Shown: positions 49,257-60,278, counted from the stretch's first letter. The stretch is 64,000 nucleotides of DNA from Pseudomonas sp. 102515 (GCF_031085165.1 NZ_JAVHTY010000006.1:108085-172084), one strand, 5' to 3'. Program-made: numbers and translations. The notes: generated from the letters alone by a model not told the origin.

Positions 49257-49369
49257 CGAGAAGCGCTCCTGCGTTGAGACAGGGGGAATGGTCGCCCAAG
49301 GCGACCGCTTCGTTTGCAGTAAAGCGCTAAAGCGGCCGTTGTGAAAGGAAAGCTGCAGCGACGCCCTGG

Positions 49370-50275
49370 TCAAGCGGGCGAGCTGGAGGCCCAGGCGGAC
49401 GCATCGTGCGGATGCAGACTCTCCAGATGGCGCACCTGGATGCTCACGTCCCGGTAGCTGTCACGCAGGGCGACCAGCAGGCGGCGGGCGGCGTCCTCGA
49501 CGAACATCAGGTTGCTGCCATTGAGCGCGGCGAAGGCCTGTTCGTCGGCGCGCTTGGCGGCGGTTTGCACCGGGGTGCCCAGGGCCCTTTCGCACTGGTC
49601 GATCAGGGGCAGCAAGCCGAAGTCGGCTGCACCTGCCGGTAGGCTGATCCGCACCCTGGCCAGGCTGCGCTGGCTGTGCGGGGTGGCCAGGGAGGCGTGA
49701 CGTCTCAGCCAGTGGGCGACGGTGGCTGGATCGAGCTGCGTGGCGGTCCCGTGCTCGGTAAGAAAGGCCCGCTCGACCAGTTGTCGGGACAGGGCGGCGG
49801 AGCAGGGGCAGGTGGAGGCGTAGAGGATCTCGACGCGGGCGCTGAGTTGGAAGACGCCGGCCACCCAGCAGGCTTCCAGGCGTACGGGATAGCGTTTCCA
49901 GCCGCTCAGCTCGGTGGTCATCAGGGCCGGACGGCGAACCAGCAGGGCGAAGTCCAGCCGCAGGCGGGCGGCGCGGGAGTCGCAGCTGCGGTGGCTGGCG
50001 ACCATGTCGCTCAGCAGCAGACGCAGGCGCTCGGGCGTCAGGAGGGCTTCGCCGCTCAGGCGATCCAGCAGCTGATAGAGCCGGGACATATGGATGCCCT
50101 TGGCGGTGGCCGCGGGCAGGTCGACCTGGACGTCGGCACTGGCGGGCAGCAGACCGCCGAGTTCGCCCTTGCCGAGGCGGATCGGCAGGTCGATACCCTG
50201 CATGCCGACCCAGTCGAGGGCGGCGGGCCGTTCGGCGGTCTCGCTGAGGGAGACATCGGGCAGGATGGCATTCAT
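49370..50275 (-). CDS. folE2: Zinc-independent GTP cyclohydrolase FolE2 (type IB)
   Basis: The product is 301 residues. FolE2 makes dihydroneopterin triphosphate for folate and can use metals other than zinc, replacing FolE1 under zinc limitation. [10 protein letters not shown] opens the tunnel fold, [20 protein letters not shown] holds the catalytic Cys, and [20 protein letters not shown] and [20 protein letters not shown] complete the domain. It follows the COG0523 gene by 14 bases and shares its Zur-box promoter. Confidence 0.93.
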   Translation of the reverse strand: MNAILPDVSLSETAERPAALDWVGMQGIDLPIRLGKGELGGLLPASADVQVDLPAATAKGIHMSRLYQLLDRLSGEALLTPERLRLLLSDMVASHRSCDSRAARLRLDFALLVRRPALMTTELSGWKRYPVRLEACWVAGVFQLSARVEILYASTCPCSAALSRQLVERAFLTEHGTATQLDPATVAHWLRRHASLATPHSQRSLARVRISLPAGAADFGLLPLIDQCERALGTPVQTAAKRADEQAFAALNGSNLMFVEDAARRLLVALRDSYRDVSIQVRHLESLHPHDASAWASSSPA

Positions 50276-50289
50276 GGGCAGGGCTCGGC

Positions 50290-51519
<1,230 letters not shown>

Positions 51520-51585
51520 GTTTATCACGGCTAGGGTCGGTCGTAGGGCAGGGGCATTCGTGTAGCAGGGGCTTCAGGATAATTT

Positions 51586-51608
51586 AGCACGTTATAACAT
51601 AACATTTC
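51586..51608. promoter_or_regulatory. Zur box upstream of the COG0523-folE2 operon
   Basis: The 23 bases 51586-51608 match the Zur consensus core GTTATA-n-TATAAC closely (GTTATAACATAACATTTC in its right part) and are AT-rich in a GC-rich region. The site is in the promoter position for the minus-strand operon. Zur would repress it when zinc is plentiful. Confidence 0.8.
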
Positions 51609-51721
51609 ATGGGGTTAAGGACGTATCTGTGGCTGTACGGCAACCTCTGCAGCTAAGCGGGAGGGTGACTCAGGCGGCCCGCCATAAATCCAGGTGGGCT
51701 GCCCTCAGCCACAGGCGCTAC

Positions 51722-52456
51722 CTAGACGTGCTGACCGCCGTTGATATGGATCTCGGCACCGTTGATGTAGCAGGAGCGTTCGCTGCAGAGGAAGTAGATG
51801 GTCTCGGCCACTTCCTCGGGGGTGCCCAGGCGCTTGAGCGGCACCTCGGCTTCCACCAGACCATCGGTACCGGGCGAGAGGATGGAGGTGGCGATCTCGC
51901 CCGGTGCTATGGCGTTGGCGCGGATGCCGCGGGGGCCGAATTCATGGGCCAGTTCTCGGGTCAGCGCGGCGAGTCCTGCCTTGGAGGCGGCATAGGCCAC
52001 CCCCGCGAAGGGATGCACCCGGGAGCCGGCGATGGAGGTGACGTTGACGATGCTGCCCCGAGCAGCTTCCAGCTCGGGCAGCAGGGCGCGGGCCAGCAGA
52101 GCGGTGGAGACCAGATTGACGTTCAGGACGTGGGTCCAGGTCTCGGCATCCGATGCGGCTACCCCGAGACGACCGCCATCCGGCCCCTTGGGCGAGATAC
52201 CGGCATTGTTGACCAGGGCATCCAGCTTGCCGCTGGGCAGGCGTTCGCGGACCGTGGCGACCAGGTGATCGATCTGGGAAAGGTCGGCGAGATCGGCCTG
52301 GATGTGCGCGTCGCGGGCTTCCGGCCAGGCGCATTCCTCGGAGAACGGCTGGCGAGAGACGGTGAGCAGACGCCAGCCCAGGTTGCGGAACAGCTTGACG
52401 GTGGCGTGACCGATCCCGCGACTGGCGCCGGTGAGCAACATGGTGCGCTGGCTCAT
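51722..52456 (-). CDS. Short-chain dehydrogenase/reductase (SDR)
   Basis: The product is 244 residues of the classical SDR type. TGASRGIGHATVKLFRNLGW is the NAD(P)-binding Gly motif, LDALVNNAGISP the NNAG motif, and VNVTSIAGSRVHPFAGVAYA with AYAASKAG the Ser-Tyr-Lys triad. It is the last gene of the minus-strand arm of the sugar-acid cluster, 129 bases after the LysR gene, and may oxidise a sugar or hydroxy acid intermediate. Sugar dehydrogenases of the L-rhamnose/L-fucose non-phosphorylated routes belong to this family; substrate unknown here. Confidence 0.88.
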   Translation of the reverse strand: MSQRTMLLTGASRGIGHATVKLFRNLGWRLLTVSRQPFSEECAWPEARDAHIQADLADLSQIDHLVATVRERLPSGKLDALVNNAGISPKGPDGGRLGVAASDAETWTHVLNVNLVSTALLARALLPELEAARGSIVNVTSIAGSRVHPFAGVAYAASKAGLAALTRELAHEFGPRGIRANAIAPGEIATSILSPGTDGLVEAEVPLKRLGTPEEVAETIYFLCSERSCYINGAEIHINGGQHV

Positions 52457-52585
52457 GGGCGACCCCGGCAGGCAGCGGGGCGGGCGAGGGGCGACAGGAC
52501 GGGCATGGTAGGTGACTCCGGTGTCTGGCAGGCCGGTTCACTATGCCCAAGCAGGGCGGGTGGGGCAATCGATGGGCCTTGCCGG

Positions 52586-53557
52586 TCAGCCGGGTGGGCT
52601 CGCCGGGCCCTCGTCGTGGCGCAACCGCCCGTGCTCGCTGCGGACCGCGGCCATGAAGGTCTGCATGGCCGAGGACTGCACGCGGTGGCGCCGACGGATC
52701 AGTCCATAGGGCGGCAGGCGCGGCTCGAAGGCGATGGGCAGCACCGCCAGCAGGTGCCGACCGGGATAGTCGTTGACCACCGACAAGGGCGTGACGCCGA
52801 GCATGTCGGTCTGCTGCAGCAGCGCCAGCAGGGTCATGATGGAGGTGGTCTCGACGATGCTGCCGGGGATGTCGACCCGGGCATCGTGGAAGGCCTGGTT
52901 GATGATGGCCCTCATCGGGCTCGGGTGCTGCTGCAGCACCCAGGTGTGCTCCTGCAATTCGCCCCAGGTGAGATGAGTGGCCTGGGCCAGGGGATTCTGG
53001 GCGCCGGCGATCACGCAGAGCACCTCTTCCCCCAGGCTGTCGAACAGCAGCTCCTCGGCACGTGCACCGGTGGGGATGCGCCCCAGGACCACGTCCAGCT
53101 GGTCCTGCAGCAGCGCCTGGACCAGCACGTCGCTGGTATCCACCTGGATGGACATGGACAACCGCGGATGGCTCTGCTTGAGCGTGGCGATGGTGCGGGT
53201 CAGCAGCCCCGACGCCAGCGCTGGGATGGCGCCCACCGCGACGCGACCGAGATTGCCCGACTCCAGTGCGACCAGCTCCTCGCGCATGCCCGAGAGTTCG
53301 GCGAACACCATCCGCGCGTAGTAGATCACCGTCTCGCCAAAGGCCGTCGCGCGCATGCCCCGTGGCAGCCGCTCGAACAGTCCCACGCCCAGCAGATTCT
53401 CGATCTCGTGCAGCATCTTGGTGGCGGCCGGCTGGGTCATGCCGATGTCGTCCGCGGCGCGGCGCAGCGAGCCGAATTCCGCCAGCGCCAGCACCAGCCG
53501 CAACTGGCGCAGGCGCAGACGGCTGTGGATGGTGTGGGCATCGGGAATGCGCGTCAT
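52586..53557 (-). CDS. LysR-type regulator of the sugar-acid cluster
   Basis: The product is 323 residues. The helix-turn-helix (about 15-75) has RRAADDIGMTQPAATKMLHE. The effector domain (about 100-310) contains VGAIPALASGLLTRTIATLK and DVVLGRIPTGARAEELLFD. By pattern it resembles GbpR/PcaQ-type regulators of sugar-acid and aromatic-acid catabolism. The ATG at 53557 is taken as start. It lies between the tctA-like and SDR genes on the same strand. Confidence 0.88.
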   Translation of the reverse strand: MTRIPDAHTIHSRLRLRQLRLVLALAEFGSLRRAADDIGMTQPAATKMLHEIENLLGVGLFERLPRGMRATAFGETVIYYARMVFAELSGMREELVALESGNLGRVAVGAIPALASGLLTRTIATLKQSHPRLSMSIQVDTSDVLVQALLQDQLDVVLGRIPTGARAEELLFDSLGEEVLCVIAGAQNPLAQATHLTWGELQEHTWVLQQHPSPMRAIINQAFHDARVDIPGSIVETTSIMTLLALLQQTDMLGVTPLSVVNDYPGRHLLAVLPIAFEPRLPPYGLIRRRHRVQSSAMQTFMAAVRSEHGRLRHDEGPASPPG

Positions 53558-53649
53558 GCTGGCGGACCTTGGGGCAGGGGAGCCGGCTAGGGTAGCGCAT
53601 GCGCCCAGGCCCGGCATCGGCGGGGTACGTCCGCGCCAGGCCGGGGCGT

Positions 53650-55170
53650 TCACGAGGGCCGTACCTTGGCCCGCGGCTGGCCCTGGCGCAGCGCCTGCAG
53701 GCCCCGCGCGAGCAGGGGCCAGCAGAGCATCAGCAGCGCCGCGGTGGTCAGGCTGCCCACCAGCGCGTTGGACCAGAAGATACCCAGTTGGCCATCGGAG
53801 AACAGCATCGACTGGCGGAAGGCGTCCTCGGCCTTGTCGCCCAGCACCGCCGCCAGCACCAGCGGGGCGATGGGATAGCCGAGCTTCTTGAAGGCGTAGC
53901 CGAGGATGCCGAAGCCGAGCATCAGCCAGACGTCGAACAGGCTGTTGTGCACCGAGTAGGCGCCGATCACGCAGACGGTAAAGATGATCGGCGCGATGAT
54001 GCAGAAGGGGATCCGCAGGATGGCGGCGAACAGCGGCACCGTCGCCAGCACCACGATCAGGCTGACCACGTTGCCCAGGTACATGCTGGCGATCAGGCTC
54101 CAGACGAAGTCGTGCTGTTCGGTGAACAGGGTCGGGCCGGGGTGCAGACCCCAGATCATCAGGCCGCCAAGCATCACCGCGGCGGTGGCGGAGCCGGGAA
54201 TGCCCAGGGTCAGCATCGGCAGCAGGGCGCTGGTGCCGGCACTGTGGTCCGCGGTCTCCGGGGCGATCACCCCTTCCAGCTCGCCTTTGCCGAAGCCCTC
54301 GCGATTCTTCGAGAAACGCCGCGCCAGGCTATAGCTCATGAAGGACGCCGCGGTAGGTCCTCCAGGTGTCACGCCCATCCAGCAGCCCACCAGGGCGCTG
54401 CGCAGCCAGGTCAGCCAGTAGCGCGGCAGTTGTTTCCAGGTACCGAGCACGGTGCGCAGAGTGATGCGCGCCTGCTCGCCACGAAAGACCAGGCCTTCCT
54501 CCACGGTGCAGAGGATCTCGCCTATGCCGAACAGGCCGATCACCGCCACTTCGAAGCTGATGCCCGAGAGCAGTGCCGGCTGGTCGAAGGTCAGGCGCAG
54601 ATTGCCGGACACCGTATCCATGCCCACCGCCGCCATGGCGAAGCCGATCATCATGGCCGCCACCGTCTTCAGCGGCGGATTCTTGCTCATGCCGATGAAG
54701 GTGCAGAAGGCCAGCAGGTAGACGGCGAAGAATTCCGGCGAGCTGAATTCCATGGCGAAGGCGGCGATGCGGCTGGAAAGGAAGGTCAGCAGCAGCACCC
54801 CGACCAGGGCGCCCAGCAGCGCCGAGGTGAAGGCCGCGGTCAGGGCCTCGCCAGCGCGGCCCTGACGCGCCAGCGGATAGCCGTCGAAGGTGGTGGCCAC
54901 CGACGAGGGTTCGCCCGGGATGTTGAACAGGATCGAGGTGATGGAGCCGCCGAACAGTGCCCCCCAGTACATGCAGGAGAGCAGGATGATGGCCGAGGTC
55001 GGGCTCATGGTGAAGGTCAGCGGCAGCAGCAGGGCGACGCCATTGGGCGCGCCCAGGCCGGGCAGCACCCCGACCAGGATGCCGAGCAGCACGCCGATCA
55101 CCATCAGGGCGATGTGATGGAAGGACAGGATCAGGCCCATCCCGTGCATAAGGGAATCGAATTCGCTCAT
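53650..55170 (-). CDS. TctA-like large membrane subunit of a tripartite tricarboxylate-type transporter
   Basis: The product is 506 residues with about 11-12 transmembrane helices. The family signature is GVLPGLGAPNGVALLLPLTF and, in the second half, GVTPGGPTAASFMSYSLARR, with LLPMLTLGIPGSATAAVMLG. TctA-type subunits move a carboxylate delivered by TctC, using a sodium or proton gradient. The start overlaps the tctB stop (ATGA). Together with tctB and tctC it forms one operon. Confidence 0.94.
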   Translation of the reverse strand: MSEFDSLMHGMGLILSFHHIALMVIGVLLGILVGVLPGLGAPNGVALLLPLTFTMSPTSAIILLSCMYWGALFGGSITSILFNIPGEPSSVATTFDGYPLARQGRAGEALTAAFTSALLGALVGVLLLTFLSSRIAAFAMEFSSPEFFAVYLLAFCTFIGMSKNPPLKTVAAMMIGFAMAAVGMDTVSGNLRLTFDQPALLSGISFEVAVIGLFGIGEILCTVEEGLVFRGEQARITLRTVLGTWKQLPRYWLTWLRSALVGCWMGVTPGGPTAASFMSYSLARRFSKNREGFGKGELEGVIAPETADHSAGTSALLPMLTLGIPGSATAAVMLGGLMIWGLHPGPTLFTEQHDFVWSLIASMYLGNVVSLIVVLATVPLFAAILRIPFCIIAPIIFTVCVIGAYSVHNSLFDVWLMLGFGILGYAFKKLGYPIAPLVLAAVLGDKAEDAFRQSMLFSDGQLGIFWSNALVGSLTTAALLMLCWPLLARGLQALRQGQPRAKVRPS

Positions 55171-55685
55171 GACAGGCTCCTCAGCAGGCGGGCGAGGTCG
55201 GCCAGGGGCCCGGCGTCCAGTGGCACCTTGAACCAGAGGGCGAAGACCAGATAGCTGGCCAGGCTCACGCCACCCGCGGTGGCGAGGATCTGCCATACGC
55301 CATAGCGCCTTTGCCGCTGGCGATCCCGCGCCATGAACCAGGCGATGAACAGGAAAGCAGTCAGATAGAGGCCCAGCAGGGGCAGGGCGACGACGAAGGC
55401 CAGCATCGGCAGGAACACCCGCAGCACCTGGCCGAAGGCGGCGCGCTCGACGAAGCTCGTGCGCAGCGTCTGCCAGCGCCACAGGGTCTGCAGCGCCGTG
55501 GCCAGGCTGGCCAGGGTCAGCAGCAGGCCGATGTAGAAGGGGAAGTAGCCCGGCTCGGGGCCGGCATCGCCCCAGCCGATACCCTGTTCCAGACTGCCCA
55601 CCATCACGATGCCACCGAGTCCGGCGGTGAAGGCCGCCAGGCCCAGTTCCACCCAACGGGTGGTGATCAGCGAATCTCCGGTCAT
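55167..55685 (-). CDS. TctB-like small membrane subunit
   Basis: The product is 172 residues with four hydrophobic segments (about 15-35, 48-66, 87-117, 137-155). GPEPGYFPFYIGLLLTLASL is the usual TctB signature. It pairs with the large subunit in the membrane. It lies 28 bases after the tctC stop. Confidence 0.9.
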   Translation of the reverse strand: MTGDSLITTRWVELGLAAFTAGLGGIVMVGSLEQGIGWGDAGPEPGYFPFYIGLLLTLASLATALQTLWRWQTLRTSFVERAAFGQVLRVFLPMLAFVVALPLLGLYLTAFLFIAWFMARDRQRQRRYGVWQILATAGGVSLASYLVFALWFKVPLDAGPLADLARLLRSLS

Positions 55686-55713
55686 GGCCGTCTCTCCTGT
55701 GTCGATGCGCCGA

Positions 55714-56712
55714 TCAGCGCTTGAGCCAGCCCGCGTCCTCGAACACCGGGGTGACCCGGGCGGTGTCCTGGGCGATGTAGTCCTGCAGCGCCTGACCTTC
55801 GAGGAAGGTGGGCACCAGCGCATTGCGCTCGATGTAGGCCTTGAACTCCGGCGTCTGGCTGACCTTGCGCAGCAGCTCCACATAGAAGGCCCGTTGTTCC
55901 TCGCTGACCCCGCCCGGCAGCAGCACGGTACGCGGGAAGCGGTACTGGTCGATGCCGAGGCCCTGCTCCTTGCAGGTGGGCACGTCGGACCAGGCCTGGG
56001 TCTCGGTCACCTTGGCGGTGTAGGCCATGCGTGTCTGGCTGAACACGCACAGCGGCACCACCTGTCCGCCGCGCCACTGGCTCAGGCTCTCGCTGGGGTT
56101 GTTGACGTTGGAGGTGATGTGCTTGCCGGCCAGTTGGGTCGCCGCCTCGCTGCCGCTCTTGAAGGGAATGTAGGTGAGCTTGGTGCCCTCGGTGCGATTG
56201 AGCAGCAGGGTCAGCGTCTGGTCGACGTCCTTGGACTGGCTGCCGCCCATGCGCTTGCCGGCCGGATCCTGCTTGATCGCCTCGATGTACCGGCCGGCAT
56301 CCTTCCAGGGCGCGTCGGCATGGGTCCAGAGGATGAAGTCATCCTCGGCGATGGCCGCTACCGGGGTGAGGTCGGCGAGCTGGTAGCCGAGCTTGGCGGT
56401 CAGCGGCAACAGGTAGACGTTGTTGGTGGCGATGACCAGTTTGTCCGCCTCGCCCTTGGCCATCTTCATCTCAAGGAAGGCCTCGGCGCCATTGCCGCCG
56501 CCCTTGTTCATCACCACGGTGCTGGCGTCGAGCAGCTGGTGCTGGGTGATGATCGACTGGATCAGTCGGCCGAGCTGGTCGGTGCCGCCACCGGGGCCGC
56601 CGGCGACCACGATCTCCACCTTGCCTTCGGGTTGCCAGGCAGCCTGGGCGGCGGGAGCCACCATAGCGGCCAGGCCTAGGGGGAGGGCGGCGAGCAGGGA
56701 AGTGCTGCGCAT
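55714..56712 (-). CDS. TctC-like periplasmic solute-binding protein
   Basis: The product is 332 residues. A signal peptide (1-24, ending AQA) precedes the Bug/TctC fold, with VEIVVAGGPGGGTDQLGRLI at the ligand-binding loop and YIPFKSGSEAATQLAGKHIT in the middle. Binding proteins of this group take carboxylates or other small acids. It is the first gene of its operon and faces the MFS gene across 293 bases. AGAGGTAGTCCC precedes the ATG. Confidence 0.93.
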   Translation of the reverse strand: MRSTSLLAALPLGLAAMVAPAAQAAWQPEGKVEIVVAGGPGGGTDQLGRLIQSIITQHQLLDASTVVMNKGGGNGAEAFLEMKMAKGEADKLVIATNNVYLLPLTAKLGYQLADLTPVAAIAEDDFILWTHADAPWKDAGRYIEAIKQDPAGKRMGGSQSKDVDQTLTLLLNRTEGTKLTYIPFKSGSEAATQLAGKHITSNVNNPSESLSQWRGGQVVPLCVFSQTRMAYTAKVTETQAWSDVPTCKEQGLGIDQYRFPRTVLLPGGVSEEQRAFYVELLRKVSQTPEFKAYIERNALVPTFLEGQALQDYIAQDTARVTPVFEDAGWLKR

Positions 56713-56928
56713 GGGACTACCTCTTTCTTGTCGTTGTTTTGAGTGGGCCGAGTGTGCGCAGCACCCGGCGATCCTGACCACTCAAAAGATGGCATGTACC
56801 GATAGCCTGGAGTTATGTCTGGCGCTGCGCTTTGCCTGAGACCCTACAGTAAGAGGGCAGTAAGGGACGAGCAAGAATTGCCCTATATCCTGTGGCTATA
56901 CACCTATGCGTAGATTTGATTAGACGGT

Positions 56929-56947
56929 TATCACCTCCCGGCTGATA
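56929..56947. promoter_or_regulatory. Candidate LysR dyad in the divergent tctC/MFS promoter region
   Basis: TATCA (56929-56933) and TGATA (56943-56947) form an interrupted inverted repeat with a 9-base spacer inside the 293-base gap (56713-57005), which otherwise holds no gene. It would suit the cluster's LysR regulator. Confidence 0.35.
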
Positions 56948-57005
56948 GTCGACCTCGCCAGCCGGCAGCTGAACACCCATAACAAGAATCCCAGGGGTCC
57001 ACGCC

Positions 57006-58325
57006 ATGCTCTCGACGTTCCGTTCCTCACGCCTTGCCGAGGCCGCCGTACCCACGGCGCTCCAGGCCTCCCGCGTCCGCTGGCGCATCTTCGCCATCAT
57101 CTTCGGCCTCACCGTCATCAACCTGGTGGACCGCGTGTCGCTGTCCATCGCCATGCCCACCATCGCTCGCGAATTTCAGCTGACGCCGGCCATCCAGGGG
57201 CTGATCCTCAGCAGCTTCTTCTGGGCCTATGCGCTCCTGCAGATTCCCGGCGGCTGGCTGATCGACCGCTACGGCCCGCGCCGCGTCATCGGCTGGTCCA
57301 CCGGCCTCTGGGGCGTCTTCCAGACCCTCGCCGCCTTCGCCACCGGCGGGCTGTCGCTGATCTTCGCTCGGGTCGCCCTGGGCGCCGCCGAAGCGCCACT
57401 GTTCCCGGCCGGTGGCAAGCTCAATTCCCTCTGGCTGGCCTCCAGCGAACGCGGGCGCGGCGCGGTACTGATGGATTGCGGCGGACCGCTGGGCGTGGCC
57501 CTGGGCGGCCTACTCATCGCCTACCTGATCGCCGTCTTCGGTTCCTGGCGCACCGCCTTCTTCATCGCCGGTATCGCCACCCTGGCCATGGCCTGGCTCG
57601 CCTGGCGCTACCTGAGGGACGACCCGGCCACCCACCCCGGGGTCAATGCCGCCGAGCTGGCGTGCATCAATGAAGGTCGCACCACCTCGGTGGCCCAGGC
57701 CGCCAAGGCCGGCGCACGGGGCCTGGGCATCGCCCGCCGCTCCTTGGCCGGCATCCTCATCGGCCGCGCCAGCTGGGCCATGGTCTTCTTTGGCCTGCTG
57801 ACCTGGGGGCCCAGCTACCTGGCCCAGGCTCGCGGCTTCGACATCAAGGGCATAGGCGCCGCTACCTTCGTCATCTTCCTCTGCGGCGCGGCCGGCTCCC
57901 TGGTCGGTGGTTTCCTCTGCGACCTGCTGGTGCGCAAGGGGATGCGTCGTGGTCTCGCCGCCAAGGGACTGCTGTCCTGCTCCGGCCTGGTGGCGCTGGC
58001 AGCCTTCCTGCTGCTGCCGCGGCTGACCGATCCCTATGCCGCCGTGGCGCTGCTGGCGCTCACCGCCTTCTTCCTCATGTGGGGCAGCCTCTACTGGAGC
58101 TTCCCGGCGCTGCTGGCGGCGCCGGCACGCGTCGGGCTGATCGGTGGGGTGATGAACCTGGCCGGCAGCCTCGGCGGCATCGCCGTGCCCATCCTGGTCG
58201 GCCTGCTGCTGCAGCACCTGGGTGGCTATCCTGCGGTGCTGGGCTTCTTCGCCCTCTGCTCCGGCCTGTTCATCCTCGGCACCCTGCTGATCGCCCTGGA
58301 CCAGCGGGAGGTGCAGCATGGCTGA
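57006..58325 (+). CDS. MFS transporter, anion:cation symporter (sugar-acid) type
   Basis: The product is 439 residues with 12 transmembrane helices. VINLVDRVSLSIAMPTIARE and QIPGGWLIDRYGPRRVIGWS are the loop 2-3 signature of the ACS family (GudP, GarP, DgoT), which imports hexarates, galactonate and similar acids. AALGAAEAPLFPAGG-like helix 4 follows (VALGAAEAPLFPAGGKLNSL). It is the first gene of the plus-strand arm and overlaps the amidohydrolase start by 8 bases. Confidence 0.92.
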   Translation: MLSTFRSSRLAEAAVPTALQASRVRWRIFAIIFGLTVINLVDRVSLSIAMPTIAREFQLTPAIQGLILSSFFWAYALLQIPGGWLIDRYGPRRVIGWSTGLWGVFQTLAAFATGGLSLIFARVALGAAEAPLFPAGGKLNSLWLASSERGRGAVLMDCGGPLGVALGGLLIAYLIAVFGSWRTAFFIAGIATLAMAWLAWRYLRDDPATHPGVNAAELACINEGRTTSVAQAAKAGARGLGIARRSLAGILIGRASWAMVFFGLLTWGPSYLAQARGFDIKGIGAATFVIFLCGAAGSLVGGFLCDLLVRKGMRRGLAAKGLLSCSGLVALAAFLLLPRLTDPYAAVALLALTAFFLMWGSLYWSFPALLAAPARVGLIGGVMNLAGSLGGIAVPILVGLLLQHLGGYPAVLGFFALCSGLFILGTLLIALDQREVQHG

Positions 58326-59268
58326 ACTCTATGACGGCCCCATCGTCGATGCCCACCACCACTTCTGGGAGCCCCAGCGCAACTTCCACCCCTGGCTGTC
58401 TGGCACGGAAACCATCCCCTTCCGGTATGGCGACTACAGCGCCATCAAGGGTGACTACCTGCCCGAGCACTACCTGGCCGACGCGGCCGGCCATGAGGTG
58501 GTCCACACTGTCTATGTCGAGACCGAGTGGGATCCGCGCGATCCCCTGGGCGAGACCCGCTACGTCCATGACCTGGCACGCCGCCATGGCGCGCCCAACG
58601 CGGTGGTCGCCCAGGCCTGGCTGGATGCCGAAGACGTCGCCGAGCTGTTGGCTGCCCAGGCTGCCTTCGAACGGGTGCGCAGCGTGAGACACAAGCCCGG
58701 TGGCCCGGCGCGCCCCGAAGAGGTGGGCAGCCGGCACACCCTGATGAGCGACGACCGCTGGCGCCAGGGCTACGCCGAGTTGCAGCGCCACGGCCTGCAC
58801 TTCGATCTGCAGACGCCCTGGTGGAACCTCGACGAAGCCTGTCACCTGGCGCGGGATTTCCCGGCCATCCAGTTGATCCTCAACCACACGGGGCTGCCGT
58901 CCGACCGCAGCGCCGAAGGTCTGGCCGCCTGGCGCGCTGCCCTGGCCCGCCTCGCCGAATGGCCCAACGTGGCGCTGAAGATCTCCGGCCTGGGCCTCGC
59001 CGGCCAGCCCTGGCGCGCCGACGACAACGCTTGGATCGTCCACGAGGCCATCGCCGTCTTCGGTCCCGAGCGGGCCATGTTCGCCAGCAACTTTCCCGTC
59101 GACCGCCTGTGCGGCAGCTACGACACCATCATCGGCGGCTTCAAGCGCCTGGTGGCCGACCTGCCCATCACGGCGCAGCGCCAGCTCTTCCACGACACCG
59201 CCCAGCGCCTGTATCGCCCGGTGGCCGACGTCATCCGCCTGGACACCTACCTGAGGACTTTCGCATGA
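58318..59268 (+). CDS. COG3618 amidohydrolase (sugar-lactonase-like)
   Basis: The product is 316 residues of a metal-dependent TIM-barrel family that includes L-fuconolactonase, L-rhamnonolactonase and 4-sulfomuconolactonase. VDAHHHFWEPQRNFHPWL (about 10-27) has the HxH-type metal/active-site pair. IQLILNHTGLPSDRSAEGLA holds another conserved His, and MFASNFPVDRLCGSYDTIIG the C-terminal Asp. A lactone-opening role is inferred from family and neighbours. It overlaps the MFS gene and the pdxA-like gene (ATGA), showing tight coupling. Confidence 0.88.
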   Translation: MAELYDGPIVDAHHHFWEPQRNFHPWLSGTETIPFRYGDYSAIKGDYLPEHYLADAAGHEVVHTVYVETEWDPRDPLGETRYVHDLARRHGAPNAVVAQAWLDAEDVAELLAAQAAFERVRSVRHKPGGPARPEEVGSRHTLMSDDRWRQGYAELQRHGLHFDLQTPWWNLDEACHLARDFPAIQLILNHTGLPSDRSAEGLAAWRAALARLAEWPNVALKISGLGLAGQPWRADDNAWIVHEAIAVFGPERAMFASNFPVDRLCGSYDTIIGGFKRLVADLPITAQRQLFHDTAQRLYRPVADVIRLDTYLRTFA

Positions 59269-60278
59269 GCAATTCCCCGCTTCCCCGCCTGGCCCTGGTG
59301 CTGGGTGACCCGGCCGGCATCGGCCCCGAACTGATCGCCCGCCTGCTGGCCGATCCCGAGGTGCGCAGCCGCGCCCGCATGGTGCTGATCGCCGACGAGG
59401 ACGAGGCGCGCACCGGCATGCGCATCGCCGGTTGCGAATACTCCTACCGCCGCATCGACAGCCTGGATGCCCTCGATTTCCAGGACGACGTGCCTCTGCT
59501 GTATCCCTACCGCGGCGGTGCCGAGGGCGCCTTCCCCCGCAGCGAAGCCAGTGTCGTTGGTGGCCGCTACAGCCTGGATACCCTGGCCGTCGCCCTCGAC
59601 CTGACTCGGGCCGGCCACACCGACGCCATCCTCTTCGGTCCGCTCAACAAGACTTCCCTGCACCTGGCGGGCATGGGCCATAACGACGAGCTGCACTGGT
59701 TCGCCGAGCACCTGGGCTACCAGGGGCCATTCTGCGAATTCAACGTGCTCGACGACCTCTGGACCTCGCGGGTGACCTCCCACGTCGCCCTCAAGGACGT
59801 CCCTGGTCTGCTCAGCCAGGAACGGGTGATCGAGGCGATCCAGCTGATCGACCACGAACTCAAGCGCAGCGGCCTGGCCAGACCGCGTATCGGCGTCTGT
59901 GGGCTCAATCCGCACAATGGCGACAACGGCAGCTTCGGCCGCGAGGAGCTCGACCTCATCGGCCCGGCCGTAGAGCGCGCCAGGGCGCTCGGCATCGCCG
60001 CCGACGGTCCCTATCCGGCGGACACCATCTTTCTCAAGGTCCAGGGCGATGCCCGCGCCTTCGATGCGGTGGTGACCATGTACCACGACCAGGGGCAGAT
60101 CGCGATCAAGCTGATGGGCTTCTCCCGCGGCGTCACGGTGCAGGGCGGCTTGCCCATTGCCATCGCCACGCCTGCCCACGGCACCGCCTTCGACATCGCC
60201 GGCCAGGGTCGCGCCAACGTTGGCGCGACCCGCCAGGCCTTCGAGATCGCCTGTCGCCTGGGCGCGTCCCGCCACTGA
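59265..60278 (+). CDS. PdxA-family 4-phosphohydroxy-acid dehydrogenase (PdxA2-like)
   Basis: The product is 337 residues. PdxA-family enzymes oxidise and decarboxylate a 4-phospho-hydroxy acid with NAD. LVLGDPAGIGPELIARLLAD is the N-terminal motif. The metal His residues are in GMGHNDELHWFAEHLG, TMYHDQGQIAIKLMGFSRG and IATPAHGTAFDIAG. It differs from the vitamin B6 enzyme (TSPGHTE-type site) and lies in a catabolic operon, so PdxA2-type sugar-acid catabolism is more likely than B6 synthesis. The kinase (DUF1537) that usually accompanies it is absent. Confidence 0.88.
   Translation: MSNSPLPRLALVLGDPAGIGPELIARLLADPEVRSRARMVLIADEDEARTGMRIAGCEYSYRRIDSLDALDFQDDVPLLYPYRGGAEGAFPRSEASVVGGRYSLDTLAVALDLTRAGHTDAILFGPLNKTSLHLAGMGHNDELHWFAEHLGYQGPFCEFNVLDDLWTSRVTSHVALKDVPGLLSQERVIEAIQLIDHELKRSGLARPRIGVCGLNPHNGDNGSFGREELDLIGPAVERARALGIAADGPYPADTIFLKVQGDARAFDAVVTMYHDQGQIAIKLMGFSRGVTVQGGLPIAIATPAHGTAFDIAGQGRANVGATRQAFEIACRLGASRH

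Noticed and set aside
53599..55254. 551-residue plus-strand reading opposite tctA/tctB
   Set aside because: It is Gln/His/Gly-rich shadow of membrane-protein codons; the minus strand has the full TctA and TctB patterns with overlapping start and stop.
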